Positions 1-9,376 are shown, counted from the first letter of the stretch. The stretch is DNA of 64,000 nucleotides from Tumebacillus amylolyticus (GCF_016722965.1 NZ_JAEQNB010000007.1:167173-231172); one strand, 5' to 3'. Made by a program: numbers and translations. The notes: a model not told the origin generated them from the sequence alone.

Positions 1-1346
1 GCGAAGTGACCACCAAGTTGGACGAACTGAAAATCCCTTATCAAACCAGTGGAGACAACCTCCAAGTACCGGAACAATACGTGGATGAAGCCCGGATGAA
101 ACTTGCGATGGCGGGTTTGCCGAACACGGGCACCGCTTCGGGGTACTCGGTTTTTGACAACCAGAACCTTGGCATGACCGAGAACGAATTCAATGTGCGA
201 TCCAAGCAAGCGATTGAGACGCAGATTCAGAACTCGATCCTCACGCTCAAAGGCGTCAAGGAAGCACGAGTCAACCTCGTCATGCCGGAGAAGAAATTGT
301 TCGTCTCCCAACAAGAAGACAACGCGAAGGCATCTGTTGTCCTCTTGCTAGATACGGGTGTGAAACTGTCGGCAGATCAAGTGACCGGCATCCAACAGCT
401 CGTCTCGCACTCCGTTCCGGGACTTACGCCGCAGAACATCTCGCTGGTCGACCAGAACGGGGTCCGCTTGCTCGACGAATCGGGTCAGCCGATTCCGGAC
501 GGCACGGCGAACCCGCAACTTACGAAACAACAGCTCGTCCAAAACCAAGTGGAGTCGGAAGCTAAGAATAGAATTCGAGATTCGCTGGAGCGTTTGGTCG
601 GTCCTGGTAACGTAGAAGTGGTCGTGCATGCGGATCTGAACTTCGATCAACGCACGTGGAAAACTCACGAAGTGAGCCCGATGAAGGACAGCAACACCGG
701 AGCGGTCGTGTCCGAGCACAACTCTAGCGAAGAGACCACCGGAAACTCCGGAGCGTCCGGCGTCGCCGGCACCCAGTCCACCGACCCGGGAGCAACGCCG
801 ACCGCGAAGTCGGCCGACAGTGGAGCCAGCACCTCGTCGAAAAAGGATTCCACGATCAACCGTGACTGGAACACGTACGATGAGAACGGACAATCGGCTC
901 CTTACCAAGTGAAGACGTACACCGTTTCCGTTTTGATCAACAACGAGCAACTCGTCAAAGACCGCGAAGCGGACATCCGCAAGTTTGTCTCCACCGCCAT
1001 TGGTGCGAACAACGACGGAACGGCCGATGCGCAGATCACGGTCACCGGAGGAACGTTCCAAGCTCCGGCAAATCCGTTCACCGCTACTACCTCGTGGTAC
1101 AAACAACCGTGGTTCCTCGGTGCCTTGTCCGCAGCGCTCGTGCTGCTCGGCGGCGGTGTGTACGCATTCTCTCGCCGACGCAAAGTGGCAGAGGTTCCGG
1201 TACTCGAAAGACCGCGCATCACCGATGTGGGCGCAGTCGTAGAAGAGACCGAGAACATGAAGATGAAAAAGCAGCTGGAGAAGTTGGCTGGACAAAAACC
1301 GGAAGAATTTGTCAACCTGTTGCGTACTTGGTTGGTAGAAGAGTAG
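1..1346 (+). CDS. fliF: Flagellar MS-ring protein FliF (5' partial)
   Basis: The reading frame is already open at the left edge, so the start codon and roughly the first 80-90 residues, including the first membrane helix, lie outside the window. What remains begins inside the first ring-building (YscJ-like) domain, continues through the second ring domain and a Ser/Gly/Thr-rich low-complexity loop (about nt 690-870), and has a C-terminal membrane helix near nt 1105-1175. The cytosolic tail ends with EEFVNLLRTWLVEE, the type of segment that binds FliG. FliF forms the MS ring, the base of the flagellum. The stop is 7 bases before fliG. Confidence 0.97.
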   Translation, partial: EVTTKLDELKIPYQTSGDNLQVPEQYVDEARMKLAMAGLPNTGTASGYSVFDNQNLGMTENEFNVRSKQAIETQIQNSILTLKGVKEARVNLVMPEKKLFVSQQEDNAKASVVLLLDTGVKLSADQVTGIQQLVSHSVPGLTPQNISLVDQNGVRLLDESGQPIPDGTANPQLTKQQLVQNQVESEAKNRIRDSLERLVGPGNVEVVVHADLNFDQRTWKTHEVSPMKDSNTGAVVSEHNSSEETTGNSGASGVAGTQSTDPGATPTAKSADSGASTSSKKDSTINRDWNTYDENGQSAPYQVKTYTVSVLINNEQLVKDREADIRKFVSTAIGANNDGTADAQITVTGGTFQAPANPFTATTSWYKQPWFLGALSAALVLLGGGVYAFSRRRKVAEVPVLERPRITDVGAVVEETENMKMKKQLEKLAGQKPEEFVNLLRTWLVEE

Positions 1347-1353
1347 GAGTGAC

Positions 1354-2370
1354 ATGCTTGTGGCACGACAACAGAAATTATCTGGTCGTCAAAAGGCCGC
1401 CGTGCTGCTGGTCTCTTTGGGTCCCGAAATTGCGTCCAAAGTATTCAAACATTTGCGTGATGACGAAATAGAGCAATTGACTCTGGAGATTGCGAACGTT
1501 CGCAAGATCGAATTCGAACAGCGCGAGGACGTGCTCGAAGAGTTCCACTCGATCGTTCAGGCCCAAGAATACATCGCCCAAGGCGGGATCGAGTACGCCA
1601 AGGACGTCTTGGAAAAAGCACTCGGTTCGCAAAAAGCACTCGAAGTGATCAACCGCTTGACCGCCTCGCTGCAAGTCAGACCGTTTGACTTTGCGCGCAA
1701 GGCGGACCCGAACCAGATCCTCAACTTCATTCAGAACGAGCATCCGCAGACGATTGCGTTGGTGCTTTCCTATCTCGATCCGCAACAGGCGGCGATGATT
1801 CTCTCGGCGCTTCCGCAAGATCACCAAGCGGACGTGGCTCGACGTATCGCCTTGATGGATCGTACTTCTCCGGAGGTCATCAACCAAGTGGAGCGCGTCT
1901 TGGAGAACAAACTGTCCCAGATGTCGTTGCACGATTTCTCCTCCGGCGGCGGGATCGACGCCATCGTTCAAGTGCTCAACGGCGTCGACCGTTCCACGGA
2001 GAAGACGATTCTCGAATCGCTCGAATTGCAAGATCCGGAGTTGGCGGAAGAAATCAAGAAACGCATGTTCGTTTTCGAAGACATCGTCAACATCGACAAC
2101 CGTTCCATCCAACGTGTCATTCGCGACGTCGAAACCCAAGACCTCGCGCTGGCGCTCAAAGTCTCCAGCGAGGAAGTGCAGGAAGTCATCTTCCGCAACA
2201 TGTCGAAGCGAATGGTCGAAACCTTCAAGCAAGACATGGAATTCATGGGACCTGTTCGACTTCGCGATGTCGAAGAAGCACAGCAACGCATCGTAGGCAT
2301 TATCCGTCGTCTCGAAGAGAGCGGCGAGATCGTGATCGCACGTGGCGGAGGAGACGATATCATTGTCTAA
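1354..2370 (+). CDS. fliG: Flagellar motor switch protein FliG
   Basis: This 338-residue protein matches full-length FliG. It joins the MS ring to the rotor and carries the charged torque helix that faces the stator. The middle domain has the family NEHPQ motif near residue 128. The C-terminal part carries the torque-helix region (around nt 2090-2200, IQRVIRDVETQDLALALK). An AGGAGTG ribosome site lies just before the ATG. It follows fliF by 7 bases and its 3' end overlaps the start of fliH, so it is translated as part of the same operon. Confidence 0.98.
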   Translation: MLVARQQKLSGRQKAAVLLVSLGPEIASKVFKHLRDDEIEQLTLEIANVRKIEFEQREDVLEEFHSIVQAQEYIAQGGIEYAKDVLEKALGSQKALEVINRLTASLQVRPFDFARKADPNQILNFIQNEHPQTIALVLSYLDPQQAAMILSALPQDHQADVARRIALMDRTSPEVINQVERVLENKLSQMSLHDFSSGGGIDAIVQVLNGVDRSTEKTILESLELQDPELAEEIKKRMFVFEDIVNIDNRSIQRVIRDVETQDLALALKVSSEEVQEVIFRNMSKRMVETFKQDMEFMGPVRLRDVEEAQQRIVGIIRRLEESGEIVIARGGGDDIIV

Positions 2371-3127
2371 GGTGCTAAAAGCTCATCAAGCTCAGTTGAC
2401 CCAGGGTGCATACTTCGTACACGTTCAACCGATCCGCGAGCCGGAAGCGCCGTTTGACCCGGAAATCGACCAGATCAAACAGGCCGCCTTGCAAGAGGCG
2501 GAAAACATCCGAGCGGCTGCCCGTCTTGAGGCGGAGAACATCCTTCTCGCGGCGGAACAGCAAGCTGCACAGCTTCTGGAAGCGGAACGTGCTCGTGTGC
2601 AGGCGTTTTTACAGTCGGAAGTCGAGGAAGCAAAGCGCGTCGGATACAACGAAGGCTACGGAGTTGCGCAAGAGACGGTGAACGCTGAGTACGCCGACGC
2701 TTTTTCCAACGTGCAACATCTCTACGCGTTGGCAGAAGTAGATCGTCGTCAATTCATCGCTGATTCGGAGCCGATGATCGTCGACCTCGCCTGTCACATC
2801 GCCCGCAAGATCATGCACCGCGAGTCTGAAACGGACCGTAGTTGGGTGCTCGATGTGGTTCGAGCGGCGCTGGAGGAAATCAACGACTCCGGCAAAATCG
2901 AAGTCCGCGTCCACCCGGACGACTTTGAATTGATCCGCGACAACCGTGACTTTTTGCGAAAGGAAGTGCCGGGCCAAACCGATCTGCTCGTCATCCCCGA
3001 CCGGGGGGTAGCGACAGGCGGTTGCGTCCTGCACACGTCCTTTGGCAACATCGACGCTCGAATTGATACCCAGTTGGAAGAGGTGAGGAAGGCTTTGCAG
3101 GATGTTGCTGCAAACCTGGAATCATGA
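2363..3127 (+). CDS. fliH: Flagellar export ATPase regulator FliH
   Basis: FliH is the stalk-like regulator that tethers the FliI ATPase to the switch complex. The protein has an Ala/Glu-rich coiled coil (about residues 35-110) followed by the C-terminal FliH/YscL domain with VDLACHIARKI. I place the start at TTG 2363 (254 aa), because GGAGGAG at 2347-2353 sits 9 bases upstream and the product then begins MSKVLKA as in relatives. An in-frame GTG at 2342 would give 261 aa but has no ribosome site. It overlaps the end of fliG by 8 bases and fliI by 4. Confidence 0.93.
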   Translation: MSKVLKAHQAQLTQGAYFVHVQPIREPEAPFDPEIDQIKQAALQEAENIRAAARLEAENILLAAEQQAAQLLEAERARVQAFLQSEVEEAKRVGYNEGYGVAQETVNAEYADAFSNVQHLYALAEVDRRQFIADSEPMIVDLACHIARKIMHRESETDRSWVLDVVRAALEEINDSGKIEVRVHPDDFELIRDNRDFLRKEVPGQTDLLVIPDRGVATGGCVLHTSFGNIDARIDTQLEEVRKALQDVAANLES

Positions 3128-4449
3128 GCCAAATCCTGCAACTTGACCGTTACCTCAAACGTCTGGACCGCACTCGTACGATCAAAGTCAATGGCAAAGT
3201 CACCAAAGTTATCGGTCTGACGATAGAATCCAAAGGCCCGGCTGCTACGATGGGCGATGTCTGCACAATTGAAGCAGAAGGCATGGCTCCGATGTACGCA
3301 GAGGTCGTGGGGTTTCGCGAGAACAACGTGCTGCTCATGCCGCTCGGTGACCTTGGCTCGATTGGGCCGGGGCACGATGTGGTTGCAACGGGCAGTTCCT
3401 TGCAGATTCCAGTCGGGCCGCACTTGCTCGGACGCGTCTTGAACGGATTAGGCGAACCGATTGACGGCAAAGGACCGCTTGATTGCCATGAGTATGCAAA
3501 AGCGACGCAACAACCTCCGAACCCTTTGACCCGCAAGCGCATTCAAGAGCCTCTAAGCGTCGGTGTTCGTTGCATCGATGGTCTGCTGACCGTCGGTCGT
3601 GGGCAACGGATCGGTCTCTTCGCGGGTTCCGGTGTCGGAAAATCAACGTTGCTTGGCATGATGGCTCGCAACACCACCGCCGACATCAACGTCATCGCCC
3701 TGATTGGCGAGCGGGGGCGTGAAGTACGCGAATTTATCGAGAAAGACTTGGGCGAGGAAGGGTTGAAACGCTCCGTTCTCATCGTCGCAACGTCCGACCA
3801 ACCGCCTCTCGTTCGCATCAAAGGGGCGATGGTTGCCACTTCGATTGCCGAATACTTCCGCGATCAAGGGCAAGACGTCGTGTTGATGATGGACTCCGTA
3901 ACCCGATTTGCGATGTCTCAGCGTGAAGTTGGACTGGCTGTTGGCGAACCGCCGACGACTCGCGGGTATACCCCGTCCGTTTTCGCCATGTTACCGCGGC
4001 TCTTGGAGCGCGCAGGTACGGGGCACCACGGCACGATTACCGCGTTTTACACGGTCCTCGTGGACGGGGACGACATGAACGAACCGGTCGCCGATGCGGT
4101 GCGGGGGATTCTGGACGGACACATCGTTCTCTCTCGAACGCTTGCCAATCGGGGTCATTTTCCTGCGATCGACGTGCTGGCTTCCGTTTCGCGCGTTATG
4201 AATGAACTGGTATCACCCGAGCATCGTCGAGCGGCGAATCTGGTCAAACGACTTTCTTCGATTTACAAGGACTCCGAAGACTTGATCAACATCGGGGCCT
4301 ACCAACGAGGCAGCAACATGCAGATCGACCTCGCGATCCAGTACGCTTCGGCTATTGAACAATTTACCACCCAGGATGTTTACGAGAAAATGGACTTGGA
4401 ACACACCCAAGCGGTACTGATCGAAGCGTTCGGAGGGATTGACGTATGA
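3124..4449 (+). CDS. fliI: Flagellum-specific ATP synthase FliI
   Basis: FliI is the ATPase that energises unfolding and delivery of export substrates at the flagellar base. The 441-residue protein is full length and related to the F1 ATPase beta subunit. A Walker A motif GSGVGKS lies near residue 168, followed by GERGREVREF, and the Walker B region VVLMMDSVTRFA is around residue 255. The ATG overlaps the fliH stop in an ATGA arrangement and its own stop overlaps the fliJ start, so FliH, FliI and FliJ are translationally coupled, as expected for partners of one complex. Confidence 0.98.
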   Translation: MSQILQLDRYLKRLDRTRTIKVNGKVTKVIGLTIESKGPAATMGDVCTIEAEGMAPMYAEVVGFRENNVLLMPLGDLGSIGPGHDVVATGSSLQIPVGPHLLGRVLNGLGEPIDGKGPLDCHEYAKATQQPPNPLTRKRIQEPLSVGVRCIDGLLTVGRGQRIGLFAGSGVGKSTLLGMMARNTTADINVIALIGERGREVREFIEKDLGEEGLKRSVLIVATSDQPPLVRIKGAMVATSIAEYFRDQGQDVVLMMDSVTRFAMSQREVGLAVGEPPTTRGYTPSVFAMLPRLLERAGTGHHGTITAFYTVLVDGDDMNEPVADAVRGILDGHIVLSRTLANRGHFPAIDVLASVSRVMNELVSPEHRRAANLVKRLSSIYKDSEDLINIGAYQRGSNMQIDLAIQYASAIEQFTTQDVYEKMDLEHTQAVLIEAFGGIDV

Positions 4450-4892
4450 GTGTTCGACTGCAGTCCTTGCACAAGATCACCGATCTCAAAAACCGTTTGA
4501 CCCAACAGGCCAACTGGCGCTACACCGAATCGCTCCGCAATTTGGATACGGAGCGTGAGAAATTGCAAGAATTGCTCAACTCTCACGACCAGGCGATTTT
4601 GGAGTTGCACAATCTGACGAACGATGGGGTTTCCGCGCAAGAGTTGCAAGGCTGGATGCATTTTATGCTCTCCCAGCGCACTTTGATCGAGCGGCAGAAC
4701 CATCTAATAGAAGGAAAACAGTCGGAGTGTACCGAAAAGCGACAAGAGATGACAGATTGTTATCTGGAGGAGCAGAAATGGGTGAAACTCAAGGGGCGTC
4801 GATTGGAGGAGTACCAAGAATTCCTGAACAAGATCGGACAGGAAACCTTGGATGAGATCGCCGTGACCGGATATCAACGTACGAAGGGGTGA
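4446..4892 (+). CDS. fliJ: Flagellar export chaperone FliJ
   Basis: This 148-residue, almost wholly helical, charged protein sits directly after fliI and overlaps it by 4 bases. FliJ is a coiled-coil protein that inserts into the FliI hexamer and helps recycle export chaperones. The sequence has the features of that family: a length near 147, heptad-like spacing throughout, and an N terminus running LHKITDLKNRLTQQANWRY. Position and composition decide the call more than any single motif. Confidence 0.92.
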   Translation: MSVRLQSLHKITDLKNRLTQQANWRYTESLRNLDTEREKLQELLNSHDQAILELHNLTNDGVSAQELQGWMHFMLSQRTLIERQNHLIEGKQSECTEKRQEMTDCYLEEQKWVKLKGRRLEEYQEFLNKIGQETLDEIAVTGYQRTKG

Positions 4893-4902
4893 AGAGAACA
4901 GC

Positions 4903-5493
4903 ATGCAAGAGTCAGAACACCGCTACAGCGGGATGGAATGGACGTTTTATATCGTAATCCTCCCGATGCTGTTCACCGCACTGCTGGTTGGAATCATCCT
5001 GCAATTCTTAGGCTGGGACATCACCGGCAAGATTGGACATGCGGCACGAGCCATTCCCGGTGTGAGCAAGATCCTCCCGGCAGAACCACAAGAGACGGCG
5101 GCGAACGGGGAAACCCAAGCAGATCCTGCCAAGCAACTGCAAGATGCACAAGATCAGATCAAGTCTCTTGAAGACACCAAAAAGCAACTCGAGTCTGACA
5201 TGGTCAAAAAGGACTCTGAGATCACCAACTTGAAAAAACAGATCGACGATCTCAAGAAAAAACCGGACGCCAAAAAGGACGGCTCCACAACCGGAACCGC
5301 CTCGACAACCGATCCTTTTGTCCAACAAGCGCAGGTCTACGCACAGATGAGCCCGACCAAAGCGGCTGCGGTCATGAGCCAGCTCTCCGTCACCGAAGTG
5401 AAACACATCTTCTCCAAGATGACCAACGAACAACAAGCAGCGATTCTGGAGAAAATGGACCCGGCGATTGCCAGCAAGATTCTTTCCTCTTGA
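4903..5493 (+). CDS. ylxF: YlxF/MotE-type membrane protein with MgtE N-terminal-like domain
   Basis: The 196-residue protein has one membrane helix near the N terminus (about residues 11-33), a Lys/Glu-rich coiled coil (about 70-120), a short Thr/Ser linker and a C-terminal helical domain (about 140-196) of the MgtE N-terminal type, with MSPTKAAAVMSQLSVTEV. The same architecture occurs at this place, between fliJ and fliK, in Bacillus (ylxF) and resembles MotE of alphaproteobacteria, which chaperones a stator protein. A role in the flagellar base is inferred from context. The start has no strong ribosome site beyond GGGGTGA at 4887-4893. Confidence 0.85.
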   Translation: MQESEHRYSGMEWTFYIVILPMLFTALLVGIILQFLGWDITGKIGHAARAIPGVSKILPAEPQETAANGETQADPAKQLQDAQDQIKSLEDTKKQLESDMVKKDSEITNLKKQIDDLKKKPDAKKDGSTTGTASTTDPFVQQAQVYAQMSPTKAAAVMSQLSVTEVKHIFSKMTNEQQAAILEKMDPAIASKILSS

Positions 5494-5517
5494 TCCTTTG
5501 AAAGGAGGTGAAAGACA

Positions 5518-6960
5518 ATGGATATCCAGGCAACTACAACCCCGGCTGTATCGGGTTCGTCCACCTCGACCGGCACAGCACAGGGCACTGGCAAAACGAA
5601 TGGCGGCAAGTCGCCTTTCAGCAATCTGTTGCAGACGATTGGCGGCCAAAGCGCTGATTCGGATAACAAGCAAACCGATCCGATGACAGCTGTGCTCGCA
5701 CTTCTTGCAGGAGGTCTCAATCCGTTTGCACTTCAGCAGATGCCGACCGTAATGACGGCAGATGGTGAGAAAGCGGCAACGCCCGTTGTAAACGTGATGC
5801 TTGGCACTCGCTCATTGGATGTGCAACTGGCGGGACTACCGTTGCAAAGCGGAGATCTAGCCGCGTTGTTACAACAATTCGGAGCTTCGTCTAAGCTTCT
5901 GGGGGTCTTGCAAGAGCATCCGGAGCAATCTTCGGCCCAAGTGCTGAGCGCACACCCGGAATTGTTCTCTGACGTGGGACAAGCATTGACCAACCTCGTA
6001 CAACAAGCGGCGCAGAACCCGCAATTGCTTCTGGCACAACCAAAAGCCGCGGTATTAATGGAAGGAATCTTTGCGCAACTGCTGCAATCGGAGGGTGCGG
6101 AGGATCGAGCAACGAATGCCACACCGCAAAGCGCGAGCAACGCGCCGGCTGTGAAGCAACCGCAGTTTGGCAAGCTTCAAGCAGCGACGATCACGTCGCT
6201 TAACTTGCAAGTCCAAGTCGCGTCTGAACCGACACAAACGACGGCGGCGAGTGCGGGCGCTGCCAACGCGCAGACGTTGCAAGCGACCGTGTTGACGGCC
6301 GCGATGCTGTCTGCAGACCATCCGATCCAAGAGCAAGCCAAGTCGGGAGATTCCCTCGACGCAACGCACTTGCTTTCCAACCCGCTTGCAGGAGGGCAAA
6401 CTCCTTTGCAGAGCGTAAACGCAGAGCGTCTCGCCAAAATGCAACCTGTGGTCACGATGCACGCTGACCAGTTCCACAATCAGTTTGCAGAAATGGTCGT
6501 GAAGCGTGCTGCGTTGCTGGAAGCGCCGGGACGTCATGAGTTCCGCATCGTATTGCAACCGCAGGGTCTCGGTGAGATCGAAGTGCGCGTACAAGCGATC
6601 GGCAACCAGATTTCCATGCAATTCTCGGCTGACAGTGCAGCAACCAAGGGACTTTTGGATTCGAACCTTTCGAGCCTCAAGTCGCAGTTGCAAGCGCAAG
6701 GCATTCAGTTTGACCGTATCGATGTCTCGTCCTCGAACACCAACAACAGCACCAACCAAAATGGAAACGGCAGCCTGAACAGCGGCCTTCCGCAAGATCG
6801 TCAATCCGGCCAGAGCTTCCAAGGTCAATCCGGCAACCAGTCGAACCGCAAGCAGAATACCGATCGTTTCTCCATCGACTCTGTTGATGCGGTAGAGATT
6901 GCGGCTGCACCTGAGGAGCAGGAGGTACCGGAAGAGGCAAGCCTCGACGTTACGGCGTAA
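5518..6960 (+). CDS. fliK: Flagellar hook-length control protein FliK
   Basis: FliK is exported during hook growth and switches the export gate from hook to filament substrates. The 480-residue protein has a long, low-complexity Gln/Ala/Ser-rich N-terminal ruler region and a compact C-terminal hook-length domain at about residues 325-410, containing HEFRIVLQPQGLGEIEVRV. A disordered Asn/Gln/Ser-rich tail follows, ending in an acidic stretch. A strong AAAGGAGGTGA ribosome site precedes the ATG. It stands between ylxF and flgD as in Bacillus. Confidence 0.95.
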   Translation: MDIQATTTPAVSGSSTSTGTAQGTGKTNGGKSPFSNLLQTIGGQSADSDNKQTDPMTAVLALLAGGLNPFALQQMPTVMTADGEKAATPVVNVMLGTRSLDVQLAGLPLQSGDLAALLQQFGASSKLLGVLQEHPEQSSAQVLSAHPELFSDVGQALTNLVQQAAQNPQLLLAQPKAAVLMEGIFAQLLQSEGAEDRATNATPQSASNAPAVKQPQFGKLQAATITSLNLQVQVASEPTQTTAASAGAANAQTLQATVLTAAMLSADHPIQEQAKSGDSLDATHLLSNPLAGGQTPLQSVNAERLAKMQPVVTMHADQFHNQFAEMVVKRAALLEAPGRHEFRIVLQPQGLGEIEVRVQAIGNQISMQFSADSAATKGLLDSNLSSLKSQLQAQGIQFDRIDVSSSNTNNSTNQNGNGSLNSGLPQDRQSGQSFQGQSGNQSNRKQNTDRFSIDSVDAVEIAAAPEEQEVPEEASLDVTA

Positions 6961-6975
6961 AGGAGGACATTCGAG

Positions 6976-7371
6976 TTGGCAACGAACAACGTAACATTTG
7001 ATCCGTCTTCGTATACACGACCGAGCGGCGCGACGACTCCGGCGAAAAAGGAACTCGACCGCGACGCGTTTCTGAAGATATTGATCACCCAATTGCAATA
7101 CCAAGACCCTTCCGCTCCGATGCAAGACAAGGAATTTATCGCCCAGATGGCGCAATTCAGTTCCTTGGAACAGACAAGCAAAGTCTACCAAGTCAACTCG
7201 CTTGCGCTTGGCACGCAGATGATCGGCAACGTCGCCGGTTACCAACTGCCGGACGGCACGATGAAGGAAGGCGAAGTGACCTCTGCTCAAACGGTTGATG
7301 GCGTCGTCAAAGTCAAGATCGGCGAAGACATGATCGATTTGAGCCAGATCGTAGAAGTCAAGAAAAAGTAA
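6976..7371 (+). CDS. flgD: Flagellar hook assembly scaffold FlgD
   Basis: FlgD caps the growing hook and promotes assembly of hook subunits. The 131-residue protein carries the conserved N-terminal module with DAFLKILITQLQYQDPSAPM and a short C-terminal beta part, the compact form common in Bacilli. Translation starts at TTG 6976, nine bases after AGGAGG at 6961. The gene follows fliK by 15 bases. Confidence 0.95.
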   Translation: MATNNVTFDPSSYTRPSGATTPAKKELDRDAFLKILITQLQYQDPSAPMQDKEFIAQMAQFSSLEQTSKVYQVNSLALGTQMIGNVAGYQLPDGTMKEGEVTSAQTVDGVVKVKIGEDMIDLSQIVEVKKK

Positions 7372-7397
7372 ATCAAAGGCACCAGGGGGTGTAGCTT

Positions 7398-7802
7398 ATG
7401 AGTCAGGGATGGCCGATGAGGCCTGTTTCACTGCCGAACGCTCCCCAACCAGAGTTGCCGATCCGAAAGAACCCGACCGCATCTCGAGCGGCCGGTACGG
7501 TTTCCTTTCAAGATGAACTGAAGAAGCAACTTCAAACTCAAACGCAACAACCTGTCACGTTTTCCGCGCATGCGCTTGAACGCCTGCGAGTACGCAACAT
7601 TCGTCTCACTCAGGAGGACATGACTCGTCTTGGAAGTGCCATCGATCGGGTGGCTGCCAAAGGGGGACGCGAGTCTCTGGTGGTCTACCAAGACACCGCC
7701 TACTTGATCAACATCAAGAACCGCACGGTGATCACTGCCGTTGACAAGGCGCACATGAACGATCATGTGTTTACCAAAATCGACAGTGCCGTGTTTGCGT
7801 AA
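7398..7802 (+). CDS. Flagellar operon protein (TIGR02530 type)
   Basis: This 134-residue protein has a proline-rich, probably flexible N terminus (residues 1-45) and a compact C-terminal domain beginning FSAHALERLRVRNI and containing LVVYQDTAYLINIKNRTVITAVD. This matches the small family found between flgD and flgG in Bacillota flagellar operons and described only as a flagellar operon protein. No biochemical role is established that I know of; a link to hook assembly is inferred from its neighbours. An AGGGGGTG ribosome site lies upstream of the ATG. Confidence 0.85.
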   Translation: MSQGWPMRPVSLPNAPQPELPIRKNPTASRAAGTVSFQDELKKQLQTQTQQPVTFSAHALERLRVRNIRLTQEDMTRLGSAIDRVAAKGGRESLVVYQDTAYLINIKNRTVITAVDKAHMNDHVFTKIDSAVFA

Positions 7803-7816
7803 GGAACTCAATGCAA

Positions 7817-7868
7817 GGGCTGGCCCACAATGGTGGAGGCCCCTAACCGCCGAATGACAGACGCGGTT
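7817..7868 (+). other. Two tandem hairpins in the gap before flgG
   Basis: The 93-base gap before flgG holds two inverted repeats in a row. The first has outer arms GGGC (7817-7820) and GCCC (7839-7842) with inner CCAC (7825-7828) and GTGG (7833-7836). The second pairs AACCGC (7845-7850) with GCGGTT (7863-7868). Neither is followed by a run of T, so they are not simple terminators. They could be an RNA processing or stability element protecting the abundant hook mRNA. That role is inference. Confidence 0.5.
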
Positions 7869-7895
7869 ACTACCCATAAGAGGAGGAACTAACAA

Positions 7896-8708
7896 ATGCT
7901 GCGCTCTCTTTACTCGGGTATTTCCGGCATGCGAGGTTTTCAAACCAAGTTGGACACAATCGGTAACAACGTGGCGAACGTCAACACCGCCGGTTTTAAA
8001 GCAGGTCGTGTTATGTTCAAAGACATCATGAGCCAAACGATTCAAGGTGCAGGCGCACCGGCACAAGGTTTCGGCGGGACGAACCCGATACAAGTGGGGC
8101 TGGGTGCTACCATTTCGGCAATTGACACCGTCATGAACGACGGTTCGACGCAAGTCACGAACCGTCCGCTTGACTTCGCAATCCAAGGCAACGGCTTCTT
8201 CACCTTGATCAATGACAACGGTGAGAAGTTCTACACTCGCCAAGGTAACTTCTACCTCGACAACGCGGGCAACCTCGTCAACTCCGATGGTTGGAAAGTA
8301 GCCGATTCCGGGGATCAACCGATCGTCGTGGATATGACAACCGTCAAAGCGTACTCCTTTGACTCCAAAGGGAACCTGTACACAGTTAACAACGACGGAA
8401 CCACCGACGGAACTCCGACGGCGACCATCGGGTTGACGAAGTTCACGAACCCGTCCGGTCTGGAAAAGGTCGGAGGCAGCCTGTTCCGTGCTTCGGGCAA
8501 CTCGGGTGATCCGCAACCGGGCACACCGGGCAGTACCGATGTCGGACTTGGCACCCTGCAAGTCGGCGCCTTGGAAATGTCCAACGTGGACCTGACCAAC
8601 GAGTTTTCCGAGATGATCGTGGCACAGCGCGGTTTCCAAGCGAATTCCCGCACGATCACCGTCGCGGACGAAATTCTCCAAGAAGTCGTCAACCTGAAGC
8701 GCGGCTAA
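7896..8708 (+). CDS. flgG: Flagellar hook/basal-body protein FlgG (hook protein)
   Basis: The 270-residue protein has the N-terminal rod/hook signature (LDTIGNNVANVNTAGFKAGR) and the C-terminal one (VDLTNEFSEMIVAQRGFQANSRT), which pack as the coiled core of axial proteins. In Bacillus the gene at this position encodes the hook subunit under the name flgG (formerly flgE), and this product has a similar length. AGGAGG lies just upstream of the ATG. It is exported through the FlhAB/FliPQR gate encoded downstream. Confidence 0.95.
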   Translation: MLRSLYSGISGMRGFQTKLDTIGNNVANVNTAGFKAGRVMFKDIMSQTIQGAGAPAQGFGGTNPIQVGLGATISAIDTVMNDGSTQVTNRPLDFAIQGNGFFTLINDNGEKFYTRQGNFYLDNAGNLVNSDGWKVADSGDQPIVVDMTTVKAYSFDSKGNLYTVNNDGTTDGTPTATIGLTKFTNPSGLEKVGGSLFRASGNSGDPQPGTPGSTDVGLGTLQVGALEMSNVDLTNEFSEMIVAQRGFQANSRTITVADEILQEVVNLKRG

Positions 8709-8724
8709 TCGGTGAACTAAGACC

Positions 8725-8964
8725 ATGATTCCGGTGACCAAATTCAACCGCTCGACGGTGTACGTGAACGCGACACTCGTCGAGCAGGTTGAATCCACTC
8801 CAGATACTGTGATCACGCTTGTCAACGGGAAAAAGCTGATCGTTCGCGAGACTGTCGAGGAAGTGTTGAAGAGGGTCGAGGGTTACTACCGAAGAGTTGG
8901 ACTGATTGCTGTTCAAGTCCAACAGAATGCGGAGGAGACAGATGTTTCGGAACAAGGTATTTAA
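8725..8964 (+). CDS. flbD: FlbD/SwrD family protein
   Basis: The 79-residue protein begins MIPVTKFNRSTVYVN and contains LVNGKKLIVRETVEEVLKRV, the pattern of the FlbD family. In Bacillus subtilis the equivalent, SwrD, raises motor power and is needed for swarming. It sits 16 bases after flgG and overlaps the start of fliL by 23 bases. Confidence 0.9.
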   Translation: MIPVTKFNRSTVYVNATLVEQVESTPDTVITLVNGKKLIVRETVEEVLKRVEGYYRRVGLIAVQVQQNAEETDVSEQGI

Positions 8965-9376
8965 TATCGTCTTACTTATCATTATTTCTGTCGTATTGCT
9001 GGGCGTACTAGGAGTAGTCGGGTACAAGATGCTCGGAAGTAAAAGTGCGGACGAACCGGATGTTCCGACCGCAACAGAGTTGCTGGACAGCCAATTTGAT
9101 ATCGGCAAGATGACGACCAATCTGGCAGGCAGTTCCTTGATTCAAGCCACGATCTCCGTACAAGGGGACAGCAAGAAAATGAAGACAGAACTTGAAGAAC
9201 GCAAAGTGCAAGTGCGTGACATCATCAACTCTGTCTTGCACCAAACCACGCAGGCTGACCTTGAGAAGGCAGATGGCATTGAACTGCTCAAAGTCAAACT
9301 GATGGGCGAGTTGAACAAAGTGATGCTTGAGGGGAAAGTGACAAACCTGTACATCTCCGACATCGTCGTTCAATAA
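8942..9376 (+). CDS. fliL: Flagellar basal-body protein FliL
   Basis: FliL is a single-pass membrane protein that surrounds or stabilises stators. The 144-residue product has one N-terminal membrane helix (about residues 7-29) and a periplasmic-side stomatin-like domain ending TNLYISDIVVQ, typical of the family. I use ATG 8942 because GGAGGAG lies at 8932-8938; an upstream in-frame ATG at 8906 would add a cationic extension and has no ribosome site. The gene overlaps flbD. Confidence 0.92.
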   Translation: MFRNKVFNIVLLIIISVVLLGVLGVVGYKMLGSKSADEPDVPTATELLDSQFDIGKMTTNLAGSSLIQATISVQGDSKKMKTELEERKVQVRDIINSVLHQTTQADLEKADGIELLKVKLMGELNKVMLEGKVTNLYISDIVVQ

